From contig CAVPTB010000007.1 in NCBI GenBank assembly GCA_963708575.1, forward strand, positions 496,001-560,000: a DNA stretch of 64,000 bases, written 5' to 3'. Below, in pieces: positions 23,365-31,344 of this stretch. The position numbers and the translations under genes were made by a program. Numbering within the stretch: the stretch's first letter is position 1; each line of letters starts with the position of its first letter. A model generated the notes under the pieces. That model made no database searches and was not told where the DNA came from. It saw only the letters and a list, made by a program, of their open reading frames with translations. This stretch comes from DASVWZ01 sp963708575 (GTDB lineage: Bacteria > Acidobacteriota > Terriglobia > Terriglobales > Acidobacteriaceae).

Positions 23365-24263
23365 ATGAGGCCTTCCTTGCCATCGTGAATCCAGCGGCCG
23401 GCGGCGGGCGCGCTCGCAAGCTGGTGAGCCCGGTGTTGTCCCGGTTGCAGAGCGGCGGTGTAGCCGTCAGCGTTACTGAAACCAGCGCGCCGGGACAAGC
23501 CACGGATATCGTTCGCGACGCCTACTCCCGAGGCTATCGAAAGTTTATCGCCGTCGGTGGCGACGGGACCTCGTATGAAATCGTTAACGGTCTGTTCCCA
23601 CAGGCTGTCGGTGCCGAGCGTCCCACTCTGGCATTTTTACCCTTAGGCACTGGAAATTCCTTTCTCAGAGAGTTCAGTGATCGCGGGGTAGAACACGCGA
23701 TCGAAGCCTTGTTGGCCCAGCGTTCTCAACCCTGCGATGTATTACGTTTGCGCCACGCCACTGGGGTGATTCACTACATCAATCTCCTGAGTATGGGCTT
23801 CGCTGCGGATGTAGCCACCTTGCGTGCTCGCCGCTTTAGTTCCTGGGGAGAGCCCGGCTACCAGACCGCAATATTTCTCACCTTGGCCCGCTTTCGCCGT
23901 CGTCCTTTTCCATTGAAAGTAGATGAGCAAGGAAAAATCGACCGCCGTCCATGCCTGTTTCTGACTTTCAACAACAGTAAGTTCACCGGCGGTACCATGA
24001 TGATTGCCCCCAATGCCGAGATCAACGATGGCCTCATCGAATACGTTCGCTGGGGACCGATCGGCCGTATCGGCCTGATTCGAAATCTTCCTACGCTTTA
24101 CGATGGCACTCACATTCTCCATCCCATGGCGGAACGCCACGCAGCGCGCCGCATCGACTTCTTTCTCGACGCCCCTGTCGATGTTATGGTAGATGGCGAG
24201 GTCCTGACCCTGCAGTGCCAGACCTTGGACGTGCTCCCCTCCGCGCTAAACGTCGTGGTATAA
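23361..24263 (+). CDS. Diacylglycerol/sphingoid-base kinase-like protein (LCB5/YegS family)
   Basis: A 300-residue member of the DAGK catalytic family. NPAAGGGRARK at residues 10-20 and AVGGDGTSYEIVNG near 64-77 form the nucleotide-binding GGDGT motif, and LPLGTGNSF near 94 is the next conserved loop. MVDGEVLTLQ near the C-terminus matches the domain's end. These kinases phosphorylate lipid hydroxyls with ATP. The GTG start overlaps the upstream ligase stop. As last gene of the acyl operon it may phosphorylate a long-chain alcohol, base or diradylglycerol made by the upstream reductases, preparing it for headgroup attachment. The substrate is inferred from context. Confidence 0.87.
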   Translation: MNEAFLAIVNPAAGGGRARKLVSPVLSRLQSGGVAVSVTETSAPGQATDIVRDAYSRGYRKFIAVGGDGTSYEIVNGLFPQAVGAERPTLAFLPLGTGNSFLREFSDRGVEHAIEALLAQRSQPCDVLRLRHATGVIHYINLLSMGFAADVATLRARRFSSWGEPGYQTAIFLTLARFRRRPFPLKVDEQGKIDRRPCLFLTFNNSKFTGGTMMIAPNAEINDGLIEYVRWGPIGRIGLIRNLPTLYDGTHILHPMAERHAARRIDFFLDAPVDVMVDGEVLTLQCQTLDVLPSALNVVV

Positions 24264-24264
24264 A
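24256..24264 (+). promoter_or_regulatory. Extended -10 element just before the thioredoxin-like gene
   Basis: TGGTATAAA (extended -10) overlaps the stop of the lipid kinase gene and ends 9 bases before the ATG at 24274. It would give a leader of only about three bases, i.e. a nearly leaderless transcript, consistent with the lack of a ribosome site there. Confidence 0.4.
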
Positions 24265-24273
24265 AGTCTTTCT

Positions 24274-24708
24274 ATGTCTGAAGAGCGCAGAAAACGAAAA
24301 GAGGAGCGCGAGGCTCAAGATCAGCCTCGCTCCCTCCCGAAGCCTTCCCTGAAAACCGCGGTGATCGTTGCCATCCTCCTGATCGTGGCAATCGGGCTTT
24401 TGATCGGTTGGCATCACCGCAACAGTCGCTACGATGCTTTTGCCCAGTGCCTGACCGCCAAACAGGCCAAGATGTATGGCGCTTTCTGGTGTCCGCACTG
24501 CGCCGAGCAGAAGGAAATGTTCGGTTCGTCGTTCAAGTATGCCCCCTACATCGAGTGCGGAATTCAAGGCTCGCGCGCCTTGGCCAAGGTTTGTCAGGAC
24601 ACCGACATCAAGCGTTTCCCCACGTGGATTTTTGCCGACGGAACGCGCGGCGAAGGGAAGAAGTCCCTCGAGTATTTAAGCGATGAAACCGGATGTCCTC
24701 TCCCATGA
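24274..24708 (+). CDS. Membrane-anchored thioredoxin-like protein (CPHC)
   Basis: A 144-residue protein with a charged cytoplasmic start, one membrane segment (residues 28-45) and an extracytoplasmic thioredoxin-like domain. The active-site motif is WCPHC (Cys73, Cys76), followed by a cis-proline segment KRFPTWIF. It is short, about 95 residues after the membrane segment, as in the thioredoxin halves that partner vitamin K epoxide reductase homologues. Its stop overlaps the start of the VKOR gene (ATGA), so the two form a disulfide-forming pair that in other bacteria occurs as one fused protein. It probably oxidises cysteines of exported proteins. Confidence 0.84.
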   Translation: MSEERRKRKEEREAQDQPRSLPKPSLKTAVIVAILLIVAIGLLIGWHHRNSRYDAFAQCLTAKQAKMYGAFWCPHCAEQKEMFGSSFKYAPYIECGIQGSRALAKVCQDTDIKRFPTWIFADGTRGEGKKSLEYLSDETGCPLP

Positions 24709-25142
24709 GCCCCGCGGTTCGTCGCGTCTACATGACAGTTGCCGTGCTTGCGGTTGCGGGTATTTTAGTGTCCTCCGTGTCTCTCTACCATCACTTCGGC
24801 ACCAGCAAGACCGACTATTGTGATTTTGCGGCGAACTTCAATTGCGACATCGTCAATCGCAGCGTCTATTCCACTGTTTTTGGCATCCCCGACGCTATGA
24901 TCGGCATCTTTGGATACGCTATGCTGCTGGCTCTTTCCACCCGATACCGCGATCGAACCGAAACACCTCTAGTTCTGCTGGGTGCGTCCGTGGCAGGCCT
25001 CAGTTTTGCGCTTTATTTGACCTACATTGAAAAATACGTGCTCGCGACCTGGTGTATTCTCTGCCTCTCATCGCTGACGGTGATCGTACTGATTACGGTA
25101 CTGGCGTCGTTCATCATGGCGCATTCCTTGCGCCGGGCCTGA
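24705..25142 (+). CDS. Vitamin K epoxide reductase (VKOR) family protein
   Basis: A 145-residue integral membrane protein with four hydrophobic helices. The loop cysteines Cys39 and Cys47 (YCDFAANFNCD) and the quinone-side pair WCILC (Cys117, Cys120), with the conserved Ser53 between them, are the VKOR signature. It passes electrons from the thioredoxin partner to quinones and replaces DsbB in bacteria that lack it. An alternative ATG at 24693 adds four residues; the ATG overlapping the upstream stop was chosen. The pair is unrelated in function to the lipid operon, although co-directional with it. Confidence 0.88.
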   Translation: MSPAVRRVYMTVAVLAVAGILVSSVSLYHHFGTSKTDYCDFAANFNCDIVNRSVYSTVFGIPDAMIGIFGYAMLLALSTRYRDRTETPLVLLGASVAGLSFALYLTYIEKYVLATWCILCLSSLTVIVLITVLASFIMAHSLRRA

Positions 25143-25159
25143 GTTCTGATCTTTAATTC

Positions 25160-26014
25160 ATGGAAGAAACATCTCAAGAATCTCTCGATCAAGCGTCGCC
25201 GGATGGTGTTCCGCCAAAGGCCGTCGATGCTCCGGATTTGCAATTGCTTGAGATGCACAGCGACATCTTTCGCAACACCCGTTTGTTGCGCGTCTGGCTT
25301 CCTCCCGGTTATCACGCTGGGGAGAATCGCGAACGTTCTTATCCCATCTTTTACTTGAACGATGGCCAGAACCTGTTCGATCCGGCGACAGCCTTCGCTG
25401 GGGTTGACTGGCGAGTCGGCCAAACCGCCGAAGCCCTGATTCGCGAGGGCAACATTCCACCTTTGATTATTGTCGGAATCGACAATGCGCAATCCGAGCG
25501 CATGAAAGAATATCTTCCGTATCGTTCTTTCAATCCTGCGATCCTGCGTCCACGAGGTAAGCGCTATCCGGACTTCCTGATCAGCGAAGTAATGCCGTTT
25601 CTCTACGAGCGGTTTCGGGTCGCACGTGGACCAGAGAACACCGGTCTCGGGGGCTCGTCACTCGGAGGCCTGATTACGCTCTATACCGTGATCGATCGTC
25701 CCGGTGTCTTTGGTCGCGTGCTGATCGAGAGCCCGTCATTGTTTATCTCTAATCGAAGGATGCTCAAGTACAGCCGCTATTTTCGCCAGTGGCCTGAGCG
25801 GATTTATCTGGGTATCGGAACCAATGAAAGCGGAAGGCCGGACAAGGATCGGTACTTCGTAGAAGATCTCCGCGAAGTCGAGCGCCTCATTCGCCAGGCC
25901 GGCATCGGAGACGACCGGCTCAAGATCTGGGTCGACGAGGGCGCAGGTCACAGTGAGGGCGAGTGGGCAAAGCGTTTTCCTCAAGCGCTGAACTTTCTGT
26001 TCGGCAATCGCTGA
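25160..26014 (+). CDS. Putative esterase (alpha/beta hydrolase, PF00756 type)
   Basis: A 284-residue enterochelin-esterase-like alpha/beta hydrolase. Core elements: RVWLPPGYH, YPIFYLNDGQNLFD, the nucleophile elbow GLGGSSLGGLITLY (Ser near 164), and a C-terminal EGAGHSEGEWAKRF with the catalytic His. No signal peptide is visible, so it acts in the cytoplasm. It differs from the esterase at 3907 in sequence. It begins 18 bp after the VKOR gene and may be co-transcribed. Family members hydrolyse varied esters; no substrate can be assigned. Confidence 0.82.
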   Translation: MEETSQESLDQASPDGVPPKAVDAPDLQLLEMHSDIFRNTRLLRVWLPPGYHAGENRERSYPIFYLNDGQNLFDPATAFAGVDWRVGQTAEALIREGNIPPLIIVGIDNAQSERMKEYLPYRSFNPAILRPRGKRYPDFLISEVMPFLYERFRVARGPENTGLGGSSLGGLITLYTVIDRPGVFGRVLIESPSLFISNRRMLKYSRYFRQWPERIYLGIGTNESGRPDKDRYFVEDLREVERLIRQAGIGDDRLKIWVDEGAGHSEGEWAKRFPQALNFLFGNR

Positions 26015-26116
26015 TTGTTCCAAGTCCCTGCGTTTGATCGACTAAAGCACAAGATCGTCGTGCCGGCCACGTTCCACCCTCGAACCTTTTACGACTCCAT
26101 ACAGCCGTTGAAACAC

Positions 26117-26125
26117 TGGTACAAT
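26117..26125 (+). promoter_or_regulatory. Extended -10 element before the membrane glycosyltransferase
   Basis: TGGTACAAT ends 11 bases before the ATG at 26137. No ribosome site is present, so the transcript would have a leader of about five bases. Confidence 0.4.
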
Positions 26126-26136
26126 CCCGGACACCG

Positions 26137-27363
26137 ATGGCAATCGCGTCCCTGGGTGCTGTAGTTAGAAAGATTGGCGGATCTTCAGTGGTTGTATTTG
26201 CCGTGACCCTGGTTACGAGGTTGTCGGTACTCTTTCACCTCCTGCCTGAGCACGAATGGATCAACTTCTATCCCCTGAACGAGCCTTCGCACATCGCTTG
26301 GGCACTGGTATCGGGGTTCGGCTACAGCGCTCCGTGGCCAAATACGCCGATCGCCGCGACCGCGCAGCAGCCGCCAGTGTTCCCACTTTTACTCGCGGCT
26401 GTCTTTAAAGTGGCTGGTGCCTACAGTCTGAGGTCGCTGTGGATCGTGGTAAGCGCGAACGCCTTGTTTTCGGCTTTGACGGCGGTAGCAATTCTCCGCT
26501 TGGGTAAACGCGACTTCGGTGAGATGTCGGGTATTCTTGCGGCGTGGATCTGGGGCTTGTGGCTCTACGAGGCTGTCGTTTCGATTCGCTTGTGGGAGAG
26601 CGGATTGACCGGCCTCTTTCTATGCGCCACGCTCTTGTGGCTGCCCCGCCTTGCCGGTTCTGACCGGGTTTGGCAGTGGTGTTGTTTTGGCTTGCTAGCT
26701 GGAGTTGCGTCGCAAACCAACACAACCATGCTGGCAATGTTCAGCCTCTTTTACCTTTGGATCTGGTTCGCTTCGCCCAGACTGTCGAAAGCGTTGCGAC
26801 GGTATTTCTTCGTCTCCGTAAGCGTCTTCGTGCTGACTCTAGTGCCTTGGACGATTCGCAACTATATCGCGTTCCACCGCATCCTTCCCCTCCGCGATAA
26901 TTTTGGCCTCGAACTTTGGATCGGGAATCGCGTGGCGATCGATGACGCTCACCAGTATCCCAGTGCCTTTCCGCTGATTGATCCGTCGGAATATAACAAG
27001 CTGGGAGAACTCCGATTTATGGAAACCAAGAGACAGGAGGCGTTTCAGTTTATCGGAGAACACCCCGAGGAGTTCATACATCTGTGTGGTCGACGCGTCT
27101 ATCGCTTCTGGACTGAACCGAACTACTCTTGGTGGTTTCGTGTAAGTCTGTTGGCTTGGCTAGGATTGGCCTATGAGTTACGCCGCAATGTTGAAACTGC
27201 TATCCCTTACGCCCTGGTGATGTTCTTTTTCCCCATGGTGTATTACGTGACCCACACGTTTCCTACCTACCGGCATCCGATCGAACCCGTAATTCTATTA
27301 CTCGCCGTTTCCGCGCTATGTCACGGCGCGAAGTTCGCCATTCCGAAGTTGCGCTACACGTGA
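26137..27363 (+). CDS. Polytopic membrane glycosyltransferase-like protein (GT-C, ArnT/PMT type)
   Basis: A 408-residue protein with about ten hydrophobic helices. The first extracytoplasmic loop has NEPSHIAWALVSGFGYS, in the place where GT-C enzymes carry their acidic catalytic residue, and PPVFPLLLAAVF resembles the RgtA/B-like pattern. A soluble loop from about 265 to 320 includes ELWIGNR. Such enzymes transfer sugars from polyprenyl-phosphate donors to lipids, proteins or glycans at the outer face of the inner membrane. Its 3-prime end overlaps the opposite-strand gene by 48 bp. The sugar and acceptor are unknown; three related membrane proteins follow. Confidence 0.72.
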   Translation: MAIASLGAVVRKIGGSSVVVFAVTLVTRLSVLFHLLPEHEWINFYPLNEPSHIAWALVSGFGYSAPWPNTPIAATAQQPPVFPLLLAAVFKVAGAYSLRSLWIVVSANALFSALTAVAILRLGKRDFGEMSGILAAWIWGLWLYEAVVSIRLWESGLTGLFLCATLLWLPRLAGSDRVWQWCCFGLLAGVASQTNTTMLAMFSLFYLWIWFASPRLSKALRRYFFVSVSVFVLTLVPWTIRNYIAFHRILPLRDNFGLELWIGNRVAIDDAHQYPSAFPLIDPSEYNKLGELRFMETKRQEAFQFIGEHPEEFIHLCGRRVYRFWTEPNYSWWFRVSLLAWLGLAYELRRNVETAIPYALVMFFFPMVYYVTHTFPTYRHPIEPVILLLAVSALCHGAKFAIPKLRYT

Positions 27364-28620
27364 AATCTCGAGGCCAATACCCCAGAACCAAAGCAGCGGT
27401 ATAACTGCCAGCACTGATCCGACTCCAAGTCGCCACCACAGCAAGATATGGAGCGGGGTCAGAAACAACAGGATCATCGGCACCACTACCATCCAATTCC
27501 GACCGTCATTTCGCTCCAGTTCGTAATCAGCCATGAGCAGTACCGGCACGAAGAGAAGACTTAAGTCGTATTCATAGGCATGATAGCTAGCCATAAGCGT
27601 TGCGATAACGGCCGTCGAAAATCCCAGCCCCATCCGCTTAGATTGCTTCCAGCAGCTGGATGCGTACCACAGCAACACAAGCGACAGACCTGCGATGACA
27701 AGGAGGCCCACTTTCCCTGAGGCGATCGACGGAAGGAAAGTGGCCAGCAAACCGTGAAGGTTCGGCATATCTTTCGGCACAATCGGTCCGATAGTCCTGG
27801 TCTCAACCCAAAGAACGAAGGCGGGGTAATCCAGAAATTGTTTCCATCCGACGACAGCGACCGAAGCGATGGTGAACAGGGACGCTACCAAGGCGAACCC
27901 ACCCAACGCCCTCCACGCCTTCCGCAGCAGCAGGACGAAGACAAAGGGCAGCACCAGGTGAAACCGGAACATACCCAGGCCTAGCCAGCAACCCCCAGCA
28001 AAATCAGTGTTTCGCTCGAAAGCCGCGTACGCCAGAGCGAAGATCAGCATGAGCAATAGGGCATCCTGCCCTTGCAGAACGGCAACGAAAATTGGAAAGA
28101 AGGCTAATCCCGCCAATGCAAGTAGAGCAGGACGTCCTCGAAGGTTAGGCAGATGCCGGCGCAGAATGAAAATGGAAGCAGCGAGCGCGGCAACGTTAAC
28201 CCAAATCCAGACGACATACGCGTCCCAAAAAGGCAGGCTGGCAAGTGGCACGAAGAGGAGTGCCTCCGCCGGAGGGTGATTGTACGGAAGGGGGCCTTTA
28301 CGGATATCTAGATTTGGCGCAAACTCCCGCTCGACCGAGTACTGGAGGTTCAGGTCGTACAAGTGGCTCGCGCTGTGCTGCGCTACGATTTTGCCGGCAG
28401 CATAAAATATGGCGAAATCTTGATATCCTGCGCGCAGTTTTGCGGCGGAGTTCCACCATAGCGCACCATGGAGAATAATCATGCCGATCAGCAACGACAG
28501 CACAAGCCGTTCGCTTCGGCGGCTAGAAACACTTTTGATTGTGGCGCCCCCAGGCGGAGAAATCAATGCAGCATTGTATCCTGACCTCGCGATCTTGGGG
28601 GTCTGAACGCTAAAACGCAA
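27316..28620 (-). CDS. GT87-like (DUF2029) membrane mannosyltransferase-like protein
   Basis: A polytopic protein of up to 434 residues with about ten helices. QDFAIFYAAGKIVAQHSASHLYD and YNHPPAEALLFVPL are the family's first-loop pattern, with the acidic residue and the HPP motif; GQDALLLMLIFALAY and GLGMFRFHLVLPF follow. GT87 members use polyprenyl-phosphate-mannose in mycobacteria. The start is uncertain: 28620 is a TTG only 5 bp from the divergent neighbour's ATG; another TTG at 28566 would leave room for promoters. The tail overlaps the convergent gene by 48 bp. Confidence 0.75.
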   Translation of the reverse strand: MRFSVQTPKIARSGYNAALISPPGGATIKSVSSRRSERLVLSLLIGMIILHGALWWNSAAKLRAGYQDFAIFYAAGKIVAQHSASHLYDLNLQYSVEREFAPNLDIRKGPLPYNHPPAEALLFVPLASLPFWDAYVVWIWVNVAALAASIFILRRHLPNLRGRPALLALAGLAFFPIFVAVLQGQDALLLMLIFALAYAAFERNTDFAGGCWLGLGMFRFHLVLPFVFVLLLRKAWRALGGFALVASLFTIASVAVVGWKQFLDYPAFVLWVETRTIGPIVPKDMPNLHGLLATFLPSIASGKVGLLVIAGLSLVLLWYASSCWKQSKRMGLGFSTAVIATLMASYHAYEYDLSLLFVPVLLMADYELERNDGRNWMVVVPMILLFLTPLHILLWWRLGVGSVLAVIPLLWFWGIGLEISRVAQLRNGELRAVT

Positions 28621-28625
28621 TCCTT

Positions 28626-29864
28626 ATGATTGGAACGTCCTTAACTTCAGAAACACCGATGAAATCGACGACCAGTCGAATCTCTGGGAGAGCGATCCGC
28701 CAAACTGCGTCCTTGTTAGCCTTGTTCTTCGTTGGATATTTCTTTGCTGCCAGCTTTCCTTCTCGGCAACAAGGAACAGATTTCCCGGAATTCTATTCAG
28801 CGGCGAGAATCCTCTGGGAGGGTCACGGGCACCAACTTTACGATGTCGAGACTCAGCAGGCGTTTCAGAGTCGCTACTTCGGCCGTGTTGGAACATACTT
28901 TAACCATCCTCCATTTGAGGCCCTCATCTACCTGCCTTTTGCTCTGCCTTCGCCAACGTCGGGCTATGCTTTGTGGACTTTCGCGAACGTGGGATTAATC
29001 GTCGTTTTCGCGCTGTTACTTAGTCGGTTAGTATCCGGCCGGATTGGTTGGCCGGTAATAGCCTTGCTTTGCTTGCTCTCGCCTCCACTCTTGCTCAATT
29101 TGTTTCAGGGGCAAGACTCCTTACTTTTACTGGTGTTTATTTCCGGTGCGATCCTCTCATTGAGGGCAAAGCGCGACGTTCTCGCTGGATGTTTGCTGGC
29201 CTTGGCGATGTTCAAATTTCATTTGATCATCGCACTGATTGTGCTTGTTTTTTGTTTGCGGCGCGGCCGCGCCCTCTCGATCTTCTTTTTGGCTTCTGCT
29301 GGGTTGGCCCTGGTTTCCGTCCTTCTTTGTGGGCCTCGTGTCTTCACGGACTACCCAAGATTCTTGGGCGCGATCCGCATCTTGCCGCTCGCTGGAATCC
29401 ATCCTGCCCAGATGGCCAATGTTCGCGGACTGATGGCGTTCTGCAACTTCTCCGCTGGCTCCGGACTCGTGCTGACCTTGCTGATTTCTTGGTTCGTAGT
29501 GGCATGGCCCGCCTGGCAGGTCCTCACGCGAAATACAGCAACCGGTTTCAACAGCGATTTAGTTCCTGCGGCGTTCTGCTTGGCGGCAGTTCTGATCAGT
29601 TATCATCTTAGTCCTCACGATCTGACAATTTTATTGTTGCCCCTTGGACTCATCACCAATTATGTTTTTGCTACGTCTTTGGTGTCGCCGCTCGTCAAGA
29701 AATGTATGATCGCCCTGGTTGCTGTTCTGTTTCTTCCGCCTTTCTACATTGGCCTCATCCGATCGCACCTTTTCGCGCTCGCAAGCGTACCGCTACTGGC
29801 GCTATTTGGGTGCGTTTGCTGGGAATTAAGCCGCACAACCCAAGCGGATCTCTCGCTCGAATGA
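28626..29864 (+). CDS. GT87-like (DUF2029) membrane glycosyltransferase-like protein
   Basis: A 412-residue homologue of the divergent minus-strand protein, with the same motifs: GTDFPEFYSAARILWEGHGH, then QLYD, FNHPPFEALIYLPFAL, GQDSLLLLVFISGAIL and ALAMFKFHLIIAL, and about ten helices. The two were probably duplicated and inverted. An ATG at 28659 (MKSTTSRIS) is an alternative start that would widen the gap to the divergent gene. The stop overlaps the next gene's ATG (ATGA), so the two are co-translated. The donor is likely a polyprenyl-linked sugar; acceptor unknown. Confidence 0.78.
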   Translation: MIGTSLTSETPMKSTTSRISGRAIRQTASLLALFFVGYFFAASFPSRQQGTDFPEFYSAARILWEGHGHQLYDVETQQAFQSRYFGRVGTYFNHPPFEALIYLPFALPSPTSGYALWTFANVGLIVVFALLLSRLVSGRIGWPVIALLCLLSPPLLLNLFQGQDSLLLLVFISGAILSLRAKRDVLAGCLLALAMFKFHLIIALIVLVFCLRRGRALSIFFLASAGLALVSVLLCGPRVFTDYPRFLGAIRILPLAGIHPAQMANVRGLMAFCNFSAGSGLVLTLLISWFVVAWPAWQVLTRNTATGFNSDLVPAAFCLAAVLISYHLSPHDLTILLLPLGLITNYVFATSLVSPLVKKCMIALVAVLFLPPFYIGLIRSHLFALASVPLLALFGCVCWELSRTTQADLSLE

Positions 29865-31342
29865 CGAGGCAAAAAACGACCAGCGAACCCGGCAGCCCAG
29901 CTGAAGATTCAGCACCGCTAGGCACGAATGCTCTCAGCCGAACTGGGTTCGCCATCGTCGTAAGCATTCTGGTGCTTCTGCCTTGTTTCTGGCAGACGCG
30001 CATCCAGGCCATCGATCTTTCCAGCCATGTCTATAACGCGTGGCTAAGTTCTCTCGTGTCCCAAAACAGAGCGCAGGGTCTCTGGATCGCCCATCAATTC
30101 AATAATGTGTTGTTTGATTGGGTTCTGGGGTGGTTATTGCCCCGCTTTGGATCGTCCGTCGCTCAGAGGATCGCAGTATCGGCAACAGTCCTTATTTTTT
30201 TCTGGGGCGTGGTCATTTTTGTGTCTCGAGGATGGCCACGCAATTGGCAGTTTGTGCTGCCCTCAGTTTTGACCTTATCTTATGGAACTATCTTCCGTAC
30301 CGGTTTCTTCAATTTCTATCTTTCGCTCGGAGTTTGCCTGTGGTTTCTCACTATATTTCTTTCGGGAAGCCAGCGACTTCGCCTCCTCTCGCTGGCCCTC
30401 CTACCGATTGCCTGGACGGCGCACCCCTTACCTGTAGTTTGGGTGGTCGGCTTGGCCGCCTATGAGATCGTCGCGCACCGGCTTCCGCCGCGAAGGCAGC
30501 CTCTATTGCTGCTAACCGGTGTGGCTTCAATCCTCATCATCAGCGCAGTTTTGAGCGCCAAGTACCCATCTTATAGAGCGCCAGCCCAGATTTTGTACGC
30601 TACGGGCGCAAACCAGTTACTCATTTCGCCTTATTACGTCGTGCCATTTTTTCTGCTTTTGTTGGCCTGGGCCTTCTTGTCTCTCCGCTTCGTGAAACTT
30701 GAGGGTTGGCAAGTCTTGCGCTCTCATCGTTATCTTCAGTTCTGGATTCTCACCGTCTCCGCCGTTGCTCTCATCCCCACTGATATCTTTTTTCCGGGTT
30801 ACTCGCGCCCTCTGGAATTTGTAACTCTGCGGTTGTCTCTCTTCGCGGGGGTCACTCTCTGTGCAGTTCTGGCCCGGATCCAGAGTACGAAATTTGAGAG
30901 GATGATGCTCCTTCTCAGTGCGATTACATTTTTCAGCCTGTTCTACTGGGATACCCGGAAACTTAACCAAGCCGAAGATCAAATTGATGCGGTGGTCGCA
31001 CAGCTTCCTTCCAATGCCCGCGTGATTGCGCACTTCACTCGTGATGAGCAAGGTCTGCCTCCGCTCCTCCACGCCGTGGATCGAGCTTGCATCGGACATT
31101 GCTTCAGTTATGCAAATTATGAGGCGTCGTCCCGGCAGTTTCGGGTGCGGGCCAATCCCGGCAATGGCATCGTTATGACCGAGGCAGCCGACATTGTTCA
31201 AGTGGAGCGGGGAAAATATCAGGTCAAGTCTCGCGATCTGCCTCTATTTCTCGTATATTCTTGCGGACCGGCGCATCGCGATATCTGCTCTCGCGAATTG
31301 CATCTGGGAGACGATATTGGAGTCGTGAGCCGGGAACCCTGA
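29861..31342 (+). CDS. Large polytopic membrane protein, glycan-related by context
   Basis: A 493-residue protein with about ten hydrophobic helices between residues 25 and 385 and a C-terminal soluble domain of about 105 residues (ARVIAHFTRDEQGLPPLLHA). The N-terminal loop AIDLSSHVYNAWL and AHQFNNVLFDWVL resemble GT-C-type membrane proteins. It shares no clear motif with GT87. The ATG overlapping the previous stop was chosen over an upstream frame extending to 29702. It ends just before cstA. The family is not recognised; a role in glycan or glycolipid assembly is inferred from the two GT87-like neighbours. Confidence 0.72.
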   Translation: MTRQKTTSEPGSPAEDSAPLGTNALSRTGFAIVVSILVLLPCFWQTRIQAIDLSSHVYNAWLSSLVSQNRAQGLWIAHQFNNVLFDWVLGWLLPRFGSSVAQRIAVSATVLIFFWGVVIFVSRGWPRNWQFVLPSVLTLSYGTIFRTGFFNFYLSLGVCLWFLTIFLSGSQRLRLLSLALLPIAWTAHPLPVVWVVGLAAYEIVAHRLPPRRQPLLLLTGVASILIISAVLSAKYPSYRAPAQILYATGANQLLISPYYVVPFFLLLLAWAFLSLRFVKLEGWQVLRSHRYLQFWILTVSAVALIPTDIFFPGYSRPLEFVTLRLSLFAGVTLCAVLARIQSTKFERMMLLLSAITFFSLFYWDTRKLNQAEDQIDAVVAQLPSNARVIAHFTRDEQGLPPLLHAVDRACIGHCFSYANYEASSRQFRVRANPGNGIVMTEAADIVQVERGKYQVKSRDLPLFLVYSCGPAHRDICSRELHLGDDIGVVSREP

Positions 31343-31344
31343 CT

